Source: Coprococcus sp.
GTDB taxonomy: Bacteria > Bacillota > Clostridia > Lachnospirales > Lachnospiraceae
Direction of reading: 5' to 3'
Assembly: GCA_016296785.1 (NCBI GenBank)
Contig: JAEDHX010000021.1
Span: 1 to 26,461, forward strand
DNA: 26,461 nt
Shown here piece after piece: positions 15,668 through 24,259 of this stretch. Numbering within the stretch: the stretch's first letter is position 1; the number at the start of each line of letters is the position of its first letter. A program made the position numbers and the translations under genes. Under the pieces are notes generated by a model. That model was not told the DNA's origin, ran no database searches, and saw only the letters and a program-made list of their open reading frames with translations.

Positions 15668-16546
15668 TCATCTATCCATATATCCTACATTAAATGGTAA
15701 TACAACAAAGGCCTGCTTCACATACCTGTTATTACGCAAGTACCTCATCACTGACCTTGCCCTATCCTCGTCCTCAAATATTCCAAAAACAGTAGGACCG
15801 CTTCCGCTCATTAAGGAATTCATTGCGCCACCTTCAATCATTATATCCTTAATATCTGCTATTATCGGATATCTGTCAATTGTTACTGTTTCGAGAACAT
15901 TTCCCATTCTATCTGTAATTTTCCGAAGATCCTTCGCATGAATTGCCTCTATCATGCCATCAATATCAGGATGATATGTAAGCCTGTCCGCATGTAGATT
16001 CTCATATACCATCTTTGTTGATACACTTATCGGTGGCTTAGCAATAAGAATATAACAGCTAGGTATTGGAGGAAGCTTAGTAAGCACCTCTCCTATTCCC
16101 TCTGACAATGCTGTTCCCCTCATAATACAGTAGGGAACATCTGCACCAAGCTTTAATCCATAATCCATAAGCTTATCTTCTGATATCTTTAGTCCAAACA
16201 GCTTATTCATTCCAATAAGTGCAGCTGCAGCATCAGTGCTTCCACCTGCCATTCCGGCTGCAACAGGAATATGCTTATTAAGCTTTATCCTGACTCCACG
16301 CTTAATTCCATAGTCCTTTTTTATCAAATCGCACGCTCTGTATATCAGGTTATCCTCGCCAACAGGAAGAAACGGCATATTAGCTGACAGCTCAATCTTA
16401 TCATCATCAATATCGCAGAATTCCAGCTTATCATAGACCTTAACAGTCTGCATAATCATCTTTACTTCATGATAGCCATCTTCTCTTCTTCTTAATACGT
16501 CTAGTCCTAAATTAATTTTACCATATGCATTTAATTCAAAAATCAT
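15668..16546 (-). CDS. ispE: 4-diphosphocytidyl-2-C-methyl-D-erythritol kinase
   Basis: A 292-residue GHMP kinase of the MEP isoprenoid pathway, phosphorylating CDP-methylerythritol in the cytosol. The opening AYGKINLGLDV with K10, the glycine-rich ATP loop PVAAGMAGGSTDAAA (94-108), and GADVPYC with the catalytic D136 are all present, along with a C-terminal MSGSGPTVFG block. Length is normal. AGAGGA precedes the ATG. It starts 17 bases after the GIY-YIG/flavin-reductase gene and lies 12 bases before gntR, so the three are one transcript; no other MEP gene is in the window. Confidence 0.96.
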   Translation of the reverse strand: MIFELNAYGKINLGLDVLRRREDGYHEVKMIMQTVKVYDKLEFCDIDDDKIELSANMPFLPVGEDNLIYRACDLIKKDYGIKRGVRIKLNKHIPVAAGMAGGSTDAAAALIGMNKLFGLKISEDKLMDYGLKLGADVPYCIMRGTALSEGIGEVLTKLPPIPSCYILIAKPPISVSTKMVYENLHADRLTYHPDIDGMIEAIHAKDLRKITDRMGNVLETVTIDRYPIIADIKDIMIEGGAMNSLMSGSGPTVFGIFEDEDRARSVMRYLRNNRYVKQAFVVLPFNVGYMDR

Positions 16547-16563
16547 ATCGTCCTCTTATTCAT

Positions 16564-17418
16564 CTATTTTTTCCTGACAGAATAGCCAAATTTGCCAAGC
16601 TTTTCTCCAAGTGCAAAATATTCTCCATGTGAGTATGCAACAAGTCCTGTACTATTCAAATTAAACTTACCTGTTTCATCCATATAAGCATTATCAATAA
16701 GTACTCCGCTAACCTCTGCAATAAACATATCATGACTTCCAAGTGAAATAATATCCTTCACCTTACATTCAATGCTTACAGGGCTCTCTGCTATATTAGG
16801 CACAGATACGCTGACTCCCTCACTTTCGTGAAGCTTCATCTCTTTGAACTTATCTACATCGCGACCTGATTTGACACCACAATAATCTGTAGCATATGTT
16901 AGCTTATCAGTAACAAGATTAATTACAAATTCTCCTGTCTCTTTGATAATATTATATGAATGTCTTTCTTTTCTAACAGAAATAGATACCATTGCAGGAT
17001 CGCTGCAAATAGTTCCTGCCCATGCTATTGTTATAATATTTGGTCTCTCATTCTCTTTCTTACATGTTACCATTACTACAGGCACCGGATATAACATATT
17101 GCCTGGTTTCCAAACCTCTTTTGCCATATATTCTTCCTTTCTATTACTTGTATTATTTCTATTATTTTCCAAGCATAACTGCTCCTTCTCTTTTCTTTCA
17201 AGCTGCTTAATGTGCCATTCCCTGCTCATTGCTTCTTTCTTTGTATCATATTCCTCGTAATAAACAAGGGTAACAGGACGCCGAGCTCTTGTATACTTAG
17301 CGCCCTTATCCCCCTCATTATGCTCTTTTATTCTTTTATCTAAATCCGTAGTCCAGCCTGTATAATAACTGCCATCACTACATTCTACTATGTACACATA
17401 ATTTTTACCAGTCTTCAT
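16564..17418 (-). CDS. Fusion of GIY-YIG nuclease and flavin-reductase-like domains
   Basis: A 284-residue open frame. Residues 1-80 are a complete small GIY-YIG protein of the YhbQ/UPF0213 type (YVYIVECSDGSYYTGWT, then KYTRARRPVTLVYYEE and REWHIKQLERKEK). Residues 98-284 form a complete flavin reductase/flavoredoxin-type FMN protein beginning MAKEVWKPGNMLYPVPVVMV. The linker (81-97) is Asn-rich, like translated intergenic DNA, and the second domain keeps its own ATG (17127) with AAGGAAG before it. Either a lost stop joined two genes, or two products are made: the long one and the reductase alone. The first gene of a transcript continuing to ispE; AAAAGGGG precedes the ATG. Confidence 0.85.
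   Translation of the reverse strand: MKTGKNYVYIVECSDGSYYTGWTTDLDKRIKEHNEGDKGAKYTRARRPVTLVYYEEYDTKKEAMSREWHIKQLERKEKEQLCLENNRNNTSNRKEEYMAKEVWKPGNMLYPVPVVMVTCKKENERPNIITIAWAGTICSDPAMVSISVRKERHSYNIIKETGEFVINLVTDKLTYATDYCGVKSGRDVDKFKEMKLHESEGVSVSVPNIAESPVSIECKVKDIISLGSHDMFIAEVSGVLIDNAYMDETGKFNLNSTGLVAYSHGEYFALGEKLGKFGYSVRKK
17127..17139 (-). promoter_or_regulatory. Internal ribosome site and start inside the fusion gene
   Basis: On the minus strand AAGGA (17135-17139) lies 7 bases before an ATG at 17127, which begins MAKEVWKPGN, the natural N-terminus of the flavin-reductase domain. It could yield that 187-residue protein alone. Confidence 0.6.
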
Positions 17419-17753
17419 TTATCCCCTTTTGCCATGGAATATCGGATATATAACACCGACATTCCACAGCATATATAAAAGCATCCGAAATTATTGTATA
17501 TCACTCATACAGGCTGCAAATATATTCTATCTCGTTATCTTATCCTACTACCTCGGCTGCGTATTTACTACTATTATACTCTATTTATTCAAATTTGTGA
17601 CATACATATTATTATTCTCATTGGAAATATAAGCCTATGTATCAATACATAGTAAAAGAGGCTATTTCAAAATTAGTTTTCTGGTAATATCATACCATAA
17701 CATGCTCGAAATAACCTCTTTAATGATAATGACAAATATAATCAGAACAAAAT
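17419..17753. other. Intergenic region of 335 bases
   Basis: No gene is supported. It should contain the promoter of the GIY-YIG fusion gene on its left side, but I see no clear -35/-10 pair. Its right side holds the terminator hairpin at 17655-17721. A 67-codon open frame at 17429-17632 on the plus strand has no ribosome site and no recognisable composition. Confidence 0.6.
17655..17721 (-). terminator. Hairpin terminator after the SGNH-DUF4358 pair
   Basis: AAAGAGGCTATTTC (17655-17668) pairs with GAAATAACCTCTTT (17708-17721), one G-T pair. On the minus strand the stem ends in CTCTTTTACT, a short T-run. The 39-base loop contains GGTAATATCATACC, a smaller palindrome. The long loop is unusual for a terminator and could be a remnant of a small mobile repeat. 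Confidence 0.6.
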
Positions 17754-18233
17754 CTAATCTAATACATCATCTATTATTCTATTTACTTCGTTATCATCAT
17801 AATTTACACAAAATACAACAAATCGTCCGGACTTTCTAAGCACATGATGATCCAGTCTGCTGGTCTCTGACGGCTTATAATCTGAATATGACATAATCTG
17901 TGTGTCTTTTCTTTTGACACAGGCTTCATATATTGTATCTGCATCTCCATTTGATACAGCTTCAAATACTGCTATCTCCTCAGCTGTAGCACCGGTTGAA
18001 ATATAAACTGCACTTGACTTTACAATCTCAGGGTCAATTCCATAATACTTAAGGGCAACCTCGTTATTAAGCATCGACAGTGAATCCTCATATGTCAGTT
18101 CAGAAAACAATCTGTTTGAAAGCTCCTCTACACTAAGCTCCTTCTTTTCGGCGCTTCCATCCTCTTTACTACCGCATCCTGATAAAATACCAAGCATACA
18201 ACATATTAATCCTAATATAAATATCTTTTTCAT
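17754..18233 (-). CDS. DUF4358 lipoprotein
   Basis: A 159-residue lipoprotein. Residues 1-19 are a signal peptide ending LSG-C20, a good lipobox, so it is anchored on the outer face of the membrane. The domain matches DUF4358: LSNRLFSELTYEDSLSML, YYGIDPEIVKSSAVYISTGATAEEIAVFEA, then VNYDDNEVNRII at the end. Members are common in Lachnospiraceae next to SGNH/MBOAT genes for envelope polymer acylation, but no biochemical activity is established. It lies 30 bases after the SGNH gene on the same strand. Confidence 0.9.
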   Translation of the reverse strand: MKKIFILGLICCMLGILSGCGSKEDGSAEKKELSVEELSNRLFSELTYEDSLSMLNNEVALKYYGIDPEIVKSSAVYISTGATAEEIAVFEAVSNGDADTIYEACVKRKDTQIMSYSDYKPSETSRLDHHVLRKSGRFVVFCVNYDDNEVNRIIDDVLD

Positions 18234-18263
18234 AACAATACTACTCCTACAAAATATATAATA

Positions 18264-19280
18264 CTAATTTGTTTTCTTAATATATACATTATTTCTAATG
18301 TAATCCATCCATTTGTTGCAATATTCAACATTACAATGTCTTCCATCAGAGCTTGCATCAGCAGGAAGTACTCCATCTACCTTTACACTGCTTGCTACAT
18401 CAAGATAAATAACATCCTTATAGCTCTGACATAATTCCTTAGTCATCTGATTAAGCTTATCAACATTAGGATTGTTATATACCTCATCCTGCTCAGATAA
18501 CGCTGCCGAAACAGGCAGGATATTCTCAACATATATTGTTGCATTAGGCTGGCTTGTTCTGATTGTATCAATCATCTTTCTATACTCATCAATAAATACC
18601 TCGTAATAATACCAGCCAAGCTCATTTAATCCAAATGATATATATATATTATCATATTTCTTTTCTGACAAAAATACTTCAATTGTACATGCTTCACCTG
18701 TTGAGCTTGTAGCAATAGGTTCGTCCATTACTGAGTCAATTGTAAGTCCCTTTGCAGCAATAATATCAAGATTGGATAATCCGCAATAAAGACCAAGTCC
18801 CTCTGTTCGTGAATCACCTATCAATAATGCAGTATCAAAATACCCATCATCTGTTACCGATGCCGGGATAAACATATCAGTATTATAATAATCATCACCC
18901 TTCTTAGTCAAATCAGGGTTTTCATAATTAAGATATTTTAAATATTCAGCTGTAACAACTCCAGCCTGTTCTCCTGTTTCATCTGTAGATGTATCGCCAT
19001 CATTATTATTCACTGAATCAGGCTCTCCATCAGTATTATTATCTTCATTGCCGTTATTCTTATCAGTCTTATCCTTATTATTGCTATTCTTATCATCAGC
19101 TTCATTCTTACTGCTGCTTTCAGTGCTAGAAGCATTACTATCTTTCTTCTTTACAATATTACCCTTGCTTATTGCCATAATTATAATAATTAATGCCACA
19201 ATAGCTGTTGCAGCGACTACCATAATGGTTCTATTTCTCAATTGTCTTTGTCTTGCAAGACGCTTGTTATTAACTGACAT
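18264..19280 (-). CDS. Membrane-anchored SGNH/GDSL hydrolase
   Basis: A 338-residue protein. Residues 1-17 are basic, 18-37 form a membrane anchor, 48-110 are an Asn/Asp/Ser/Lys-rich linker spanning the wall, and 145-338 are an SGNH hydrolase outside the cell: block I GDSRTEG with S157, block III GLNE (217-220), block V DGRH with D312 and H315. The oxyanion residues therefore look complete. It probably removes or transfers acyl groups on a surface polysaccharide. The usual membrane acyltransferase partner is not here. A promoter is at 19324-19351, and the DUF4358 lipoprotein gene follows. Confidence 0.92.
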   Translation of the reverse strand: MSVNNKRLARQRQLRNRTIMVVAATAIVALIIIIMAISKGNIVKKKDSNASSTESSSKNEADDKNSNNKDKTDKNNGNEDNNTDGEPDSVNNNDGDTSTDETGEQAGVVTAEYLKYLNYENPDLTKKGDDYYNTDMFIPASVTDDGYFDTALLIGDSRTEGLGLYCGLSNLDIIAAKGLTIDSVMDEPIATSSTGEACTIEVFLSEKKYDNIYISFGLNELGWYYYEVFIDEYRKMIDTIRTSQPNATIYVENILPVSAALSEQDEVYNNPNVDKLNQMTKELCQSYKDVIYLDVASSVKVDGVLPADASSDGRHCNVEYCNKWMDYIRNNVYIKKTN

Positions 19281-19323
19281 ATTGCATACCTACTTTCATT
19301 TGCATATTTATCTGCTAAGGGCT

Positions 19324-19351
19324 AGTATATCACAGTAAACGACAGTTTCAA
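19324..19351 (-). promoter_or_regulatory. Promoter of the SGNH-DUF4358 operon
   Basis: On the minus strand TTGAAA (19346-19351), a 16-base spacer and TATACT (19324-19329) preceded by TGA, giving an extended -10. Confidence 0.7.
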
Positions 19352-19461
19352 CTGAATTTCGAATATTTAAGAAAAAATAATATGACTTATAGACACTTAC
19401 TTCTTATCATGTTACTATTATTTTGGAAAATATATAAATATCATAAACAGGAGTAAATAAT

Positions 19462-20466
19462 ATGAATGTAATTGCAAGAACAATAGATTACAAAGGAGAA
19501 ACAATCATCGAGCTTATTGCCGACAGATACCGTGCACTAATTGCACCATTTAACGGAAGCAACATAATGAAGATGGAGGATACAACGCTTGATATTGATA
19601 TATTTAGAAATGATCCATCTCTTTCGCCGGAAGAACTCAAGTCTGCTGCCGAGGTATATGGAATGCCTACACTGTATCTTCCAAACAGACTGTCACACGG
19701 CAACCTGAAGACCTCCGATGGCATATATCATTTCCCTTGTAACGACCCACTGGGCAATCATATTCATGGTTTTTTACATAAACGTAATCACCAAATTGAT
19801 GAGGTGAAGGTCGAGGGCGACTTTGCAATTGCGAAGACCTCATATCTTTATGACGAGAACGATGAATTCTTTGAGATTTTTCCAATAAGTTTTAAAGCGG
19901 AATTCTCATTTACACTCAGCTCTGAGGGCATGAATTATGAATTCACCCTTACCAATCTTTCATCAAAAATGATGCCATATGGCGTATGCAACCATACTGC
20001 AATAAATGGTCCATTTACAAAGGATGGCATAGGCGATGATGTGCGACTTCAGGTTCCAATAGGAGACAAATGGGAGCTTGACGAGCATGCAATCCCAACA
20101 GAAAAGAATATTCCACTTACTGAATATGACCTTATGTATAAAGAAGGAACTATGGTTCCTGTTCTTAAGGATATTGATAATGATCTTTATTCTGCTATGA
20201 TGAACGAATTAGATGGCAAGCCATTTAACGGAGTAATTATCAAAGATGTTGCTACCGGTAAGCGAATCTGTTATGAGGTAGATGGCAACATTAAGTACTG
20301 GATTATATGGAACGACCATGGCAACAAAGGTTTCTTCTGTCCTGAGCCTATGACCTGGAATATTGATGCACCAAACCTTAAAGGTGATCCTTCTGTAACA
20401 GGCTATTTTGAGCTGGCACCATCAAAGTCCAGAACCTTACGCGAAAGAATCTTTACCATGGAATAA
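19462..20466 (+). CDS. Aldose 1-epimerase-like protein
   Basis: A 334-residue beta-sandwich protein of the galactose-mutarotase-like superfamily, which interconverts alpha and beta anomers of free sugars. H102 (in IHGFLH) and H178 (in GVCNHTAIN) sit where the family's two histidines lie, and E295 in FFCPEPMTWNIDAPN matches the catalytic-base region. The AGGAG site (19449-19453) is 8 bases before the ATG. It is a single gene ended by the terminator at 20493-20555. The sugar specificity is not shown; the cellobiose phosphorylase gene 1.2 kb away makes a role in glucose or cellobiose handling plausible but unproved. Confidence 0.85.
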   Translation: MNVIARTIDYKGETIIELIADRYRALIAPFNGSNIMKMEDTTLDIDIFRNDPSLSPEELKSAAEVYGMPTLYLPNRLSHGNLKTSDGIYHFPCNDPLGNHIHGFLHKRNHQIDEVKVEGDFAIAKTSYLYDENDEFFEIFPISFKAEFSFTLSSEGMNYEFTLTNLSSKMMPYGVCNHTAINGPFTKDGIGDDVRLQVPIGDKWELDEHAIPTEKNIPLTEYDLMYKEGTMVPVLKDIDNDLYSAMMNELDGKPFNGVIIKDVATGKRICYEVDGNIKYWIIWNDHGNKGFFCPEPMTWNIDAPNLKGDPSVTGYFELAPSKSRTLRERIFTME

Positions 20467-20492
20467 GCCACGAATTATCAGATATATACAAG

Positions 20493-20555
20493 AAGAACCG
20501 GCAAGAATAACCATCTCTGTCTAATAGACACGATTTATTATTCTTGCCGGTTCTT
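20493..20555. terminator. Strong bidirectional terminator
   Basis: An 18-bp perfect stem (20493-20510 with 20538-20555) around a 27-base loop, with AAGAA on one side and TTCTTTTA on the other, serves the converging epimerase and zinc-ribbon genes. Confidence 0.85.
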
Positions 20556-20577
20556 TTACTGTATACCATTATGTAGA

Positions 20578-21354
20578 TTAATTGCCTACATATCCTCCGA
20601 TATACCATTTATTACCAATCTTATAGCAAACAAGCTTCTGATCCTGTGTCTGGCTCTCACTTTCACCAAGATAACTCATGTTGATTGTAAGAGAAATATC
20701 ACAAACATATGCCTTCTTAACCTTCTTTGCCTTACTTGCATCATTATACAGATTACCACACATACTCTTTACTAAGCCCTCAGATGCTTTCTCAGTACTC
20801 TTAATTGTGTAATCAATAGTATATTCCATACCAAGTGACTTCAAAAGTGCAAAGGACTTAGCAACCTCTTCAACCTCGCCATCATTAATACACTCAGGAT
20901 CTACAAGCTCTACAAGTGAATCAATATCACCGGTCTCCATTGAAGTAACATACTGCTCTATTAATTCCTTACTCTTCTTTACACCGTTTTCTCTAAACAC
21001 AAAGAACCATACAAGTACTGCTGCTACAACAACAAGGGCAATAATTACACTTATTATGCCACCTGCTGATGATTTCTTATAGGTTGCCTGACTTGCTGAG
21101 TTATACTGGTAGTCAGTATTTGAGACATTATATGGTTCATTCTCAAGATCAGAAAAATCATTAGCAGCAGGATCCGCATATGGGCCTGTTGCACCCGGAG
21201 CCTCTTTATTAATCTCCATTCCCTGCAGCTTAAATCCGCCTGCTGCACTATTTCCTTCCTCCTGCATATTATTTGTCTGGTCTGCCGCAAGGCTTGTGCC
21301 ACATAATGGACATACATCTCCGCTTGCTTCAGTTCCACAAATTGGACACTTCAT
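20578..21354 (-). CDS. Zinc-ribbon membrane protein with extracytoplasmic domain
   Basis: A 258-residue protein. C3, C6, C15 and C18 (CPICG...CPLCG) make a four-cysteine zinc ribbon in the cytosol. Residues 20-97 are disordered and Gly/Asn/Ala-rich. Residues 98-120 are one membrane helix. The C-terminal 135 residues, outside, carry a SKELIEQYVTSMETGDIDSLVELVDPE helical start and a final CYKIGNKWYIGGYVGN, the layout of NTF2-like/DUF4878-type modules. This is a common Gram-positive architecture of unknown function, possibly a sensor. GAGAGGGG lies before the ATG. Confidence 0.85.
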   Translation of the reverse strand: MKCPICGTEASGDVCPLCGTSLAADQTNNMQEEGNSAAGGFKLQGMEINKEAPGATGPYADPAANDFSDLENEPYNVSNTDYQYNSASQATYKKSSAGGIISVIIALVVVAAVLVWFFVFRENGVKKSKELIEQYVTSMETGDIDSLVELVDPECINDGEVEEVAKSFALLKSLGMEYTIDYTIKSTEKASEGLVKSMCGNLYNDASKAKKVKKAYVCDISLTINMSYLGESESQTQDQKLVCYKIGNKWYIGGYVGN

Positions 21355-21537
21355 TTGTTATATCCCCTCTCTTATTTTATATAATAGTATTCAAAAATGA
21401 AATCTATATTAACGACTATATTATATTTTACAGTTTTTTTCAAGAAAATTAAGCATATATAATATTCCCCCACATAATATTGTATATTTTCCCCAAAGAA
21501 ATGTATACGATTTTCCCAAAAATATGGTACAAGTTTG

Positions 21538-21566
21538 TTGTCTTTTAGCACTTTTTATTATATAAT
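21538..21566 (+). promoter_or_regulatory. Promoter of the cellobiose phosphorylase gene
   Basis: TTGTCT (21538-21543), a 17-base spacer and TATAAT (21561-21566). T- and A-tracts upstream (21420-21530) could act as an UP element. Confidence 0.7.
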
Positions 21567-21572
21567 GAATCT

Positions 21573-21698
21573 AACTGGCTATATCTATAATATTGTAAAG
21601 CCAATTCGCTGCGTATGTGGTATTTCCATAGGGGATAATTATTCATTATCACATAACGGCAGATAGTAAAATAAATGCGGAAGGAAGGTATATGCTAC
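21573..21698 (+). other. Long leader of the cellobiose phosphorylase mRNA
   Basis: About 125 bases lie between the predicted start of transcription and the ATG. GGCT near 21576 can pair with AGCC at 21599-21602. TATGT (21614-21618) pairs with ACATA (21651-21655), and GATAAT (21634-21639) with ATTATC (21645-21650), forming stacked stems. I do not recognise a known riboswitch. Together with the promoter this fills the 344-base gap at 21355-21698, which contains no gene. Confidence 0.4.
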
Positions 21699-24176
21699 AT
21701 GAAGTTTGGTTATTTTGATGATGCCAACAAGGAGTATGTTATTACATCTCCTAGAACTCCTTATCCATGGATTAACTACCTCGGAACACAGGATTTCTTT
21801 TCATTGATTTCTAATACTGCAGGAGGTTATTCATTCTATAAGGATGCACGTCTTCGTAGAATAACAAGATATCGTTACAATAACGTACCTATTGATATGG
21901 GCGGTCGTTATTTTTACATTAACGAGAATGGCACAATATGGAATCCGGGCTGGTCTCCTGTTAAGACAGAGCTTGATTCATATGAGTGTCGCCATGGTAT
22001 GGGTTACACAATTATTACAGGTAAGAAGAACGACCTTAAGGCAGAGGTTACATTCTTCGTTCCTCAGAACTATGCAGGAGAGGTTCAGCAGGTTGTTCTT
22101 ACAAATGAAGGTTCAGAAGAGAAGACCTTCTCATTCTTCTCATTTGCTGAGTGGTGTCTTTGGGATGCTCAGGACGACTGCACCAACTTCCAGAGAAACT
22201 TCAGTACAGGTCGTGTAGAGGTTGTTGGCTCAACAGTTTACCACAAGACAGAGTACAGAGACAGACGTGACCACTTTGCATTCTATACAGTTAATGATGA
22301 AATTGATGGTTATGATACAGACAGAGATTCTTTCATCGGTCTTTACAACGGATTCCATAATCCACAGGCTGTAGAAGCCGGCGAGGCTAATAACTCATTT
22401 GCAGACGGATGGTCTCCAATTGCTTCTCACTACAAGAAGATTACTCTTGCTCCGGGTGAGTCAAAGACATTAATATTCATTCTTGGTTATGTTGAGATGC
22501 CTGTTGATGAGAAGTTCGAGGCTGATGGTAAGACAATCAACAAGACAAAAGCTCTTGCTATGATGGATCAGTATAATACACCTGAGAAGGTTGCTGCAGG
22601 TCTTGCAGAATTAAAGGCTACCTGGGATAAGCTTCTTGGCGTACTTAGTGTTGATACTCCTGATGACAAGGTTAACAGAATGGTTAATATCTGGAATCAG
22701 TATCAGTGTATGGTTACATTTAACCTTTCACGTTCAGCATCATACTTTGAGTCCGGTATCGGACGTGGTATGGGATTCCGTGATTCTAACCAGGACGTAT
22801 TAGGCTTTGTTCATCAGATTCCTGATCGTGCAAGAGAGAGAATTATTGATATCGCTTCTACACAGTTCCCGGATGGTGGATGTTATCATCAGTACCAGCC
22901 ACTTACAAAGAAGGGTAATGCAGATATCGGTGGTGACTTCTCTGATGATCCATTATGGTTAATTCTTTCTGTTTCTGCTTATATTAAGGAAACAGGTGAT
23001 TGGGGAATTCTTGATGAGATGGTTCCTTATGACAATGATATGTCTAAGGCGCAGCCAATGCTCGACCACTTAAAGGTTTCATTCTACAAGATAGTAAACA
23101 ACTTAGGTCCTCACGGTCTTCCACTTGCAATGCGTGCTGACTGGAATGACTGTATCAACCTTTCATGTTTCTCAGATACACCTGGCGAGTCTTTCCAGAC
23201 TTACACAAATCCTAAGTTTGCTGCAGAAGGCGGTTACTCAAAGGTTGCTGAGTCAGTTATGGTTGCTACACTCTTTACATACACAGGTCCTAACTATGTT
23301 AACATCTTAAAGCACTTAGGCAAGGATGATGAGGCTGCTGCTGCTCAGGCTGAGATTGATAAGATGAAGGCCAATATCATGGAGCATGCATGGGACGGTG
23401 ATTGGTTCCTCAGAGCATACGATGCTAATGGCGAGAAGATGGGATCTAAGGAATGCGAAGAAGGACAGATCTTCATCGAGCCACAGGGCTTTGCTATTAT
23501 GTCAGATATTGATAAAGAAGCTACTAAGAAGACTCTTGCCGCAGTTGATGAAAGACTTAATACACAGCATGGTCTTGTTCTTAACAACCCGGCATTTACC
23601 AAGTACTACGTTCAGTACGGTGAGATTTCAACATATCCGGGCGGATACAAAGAGAATGCAGGTATCTTTACACATAACAACGCATGGATTATCTGTGCTG
23701 CTGCTTATGCAGGAGAAGGAGATCAGGCATTTAAGTACTACTCAGAGATTGCTCCTGCATTTACAGAAGAGACTTCAGACCTTCACAAAACAGAGCCATA
23801 TGTATATGGTCAGATGATTGGCGGTAAGGATGCAGGTTCTGATATCGGTCAGACAGGCAAGAACTTCGGTCAGGGTAAGAACTCATGGCTTACAGGTACT
23901 GCTGCATGGAATATGGTAGCTATATCACAGTACATCTTAGGTGTACAGGCTGACTTTGATGGTCTTAAGATTGACCCATCAATTCCTTCAGCATGGGACG
24001 GACTTGAAGCTACACGTCAGTTCCGTGGTGCAACATATGATATTAAGGTTTCTAATCCGGATCATGTATGCAAGGGTATCAAGAGCGTAACTGTAGATGG
24101 CGCAGCTATCGAAGGAAATGTTCTCCCTGTATTTGGTGATGGTAAGACACATAGTGTTGAGGTTGTAATGGGCTAA
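21699..24176 (+). CDS. cbpA: Cellobiose phosphorylase (GH94)
   Basis: An 825-residue cytosolic enzyme that splits cellobiose with phosphate into glucose 1-phosphate and glucose, saving ATP. It follows the C. thermocellum type closely from MKFGYFDDANKEYV through SRSASYFESGIGRGMGFRDS, RADWNDC with the catalytic acid D481, and WLTGTAAWN near the C-terminus. The frame is open to an ATG at 21675, but the ATG at 21699 gives the family N-terminus and follows GGAAGG by 10 bases. Its codons favour CTT, CGT and GGT, with fewer AGA than its neighbours, suggesting high expression. It is monocistronic, with a terminator at 24203-24237. No cellobiose transporter is in the window. Confidence 0.97.
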   Translation: MKFGYFDDANKEYVITSPRTPYPWINYLGTQDFFSLISNTAGGYSFYKDARLRRITRYRYNNVPIDMGGRYFYINENGTIWNPGWSPVKTELDSYECRHGMGYTIITGKKNDLKAEVTFFVPQNYAGEVQQVVLTNEGSEEKTFSFFSFAEWCLWDAQDDCTNFQRNFSTGRVEVVGSTVYHKTEYRDRRDHFAFYTVNDEIDGYDTDRDSFIGLYNGFHNPQAVEAGEANNSFADGWSPIASHYKKITLAPGESKTLIFILGYVEMPVDEKFEADGKTINKTKALAMMDQYNTPEKVAAGLAELKATWDKLLGVLSVDTPDDKVNRMVNIWNQYQCMVTFNLSRSASYFESGIGRGMGFRDSNQDVLGFVHQIPDRARERIIDIASTQFPDGGCYHQYQPLTKKGNADIGGDFSDDPLWLILSVSAYIKETGDWGILDEMVPYDNDMSKAQPMLDHLKVSFYKIVNNLGPHGLPLAMRADWNDCINLSCFSDTPGESFQTYTNPKFAAEGGYSKVAESVMVATLFTYTGPNYVNILKHLGKDDEAAAAQAEIDKMKANIMEHAWDGDWFLRAYDANGEKMGSKECEEGQIFIEPQGFAIMSDIDKEATKKTLAAVDERLNTQHGLVLNNPAFTKYYVQYGEISTYPGGYKENAGIFTHNNAWIICAAAYAGEGDQAFKYYSEIAPAFTEETSDLHKTEPYVYGQMIGGKDAGSDIGQTGKNFGQGKNSWLTGTAAWNMVAISQYILGVQADFDGLKIDPSIPSAWDGLEATRQFRGATYDIKVSNPDHVCKGIKSVTVDGAAIEGNVLPVFGDGKTHSVEVVMG

Positions 24177-24202
24177 TCCATTTACAAACTAATATACAAA
24201 TT

Positions 24203-24237
24203 AAAGACGGATTCCATTAATATGGCAATCCGTCTTT
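24203..24237 (+). terminator. Terminator of the cellobiose phosphorylase gene
   Basis: AAAGACGGATT (24203-24213) pairs with AATCCGTCTTT (24227-24237), extended by CCA/TGG across a bulged C, and followed by TTTAA. Confidence 0.85.
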
Positions 24238-24259
24238 TAATCTATTTGAAGGAGTTCCT

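Noticed and set aside
17429..17632. 67-codon plus-strand open frame
   Set aside because: No ribosome site, AT-driven composition and no recognisable feature; it lies opposite the expected promoter region of the GIY-YIG fusion gene.
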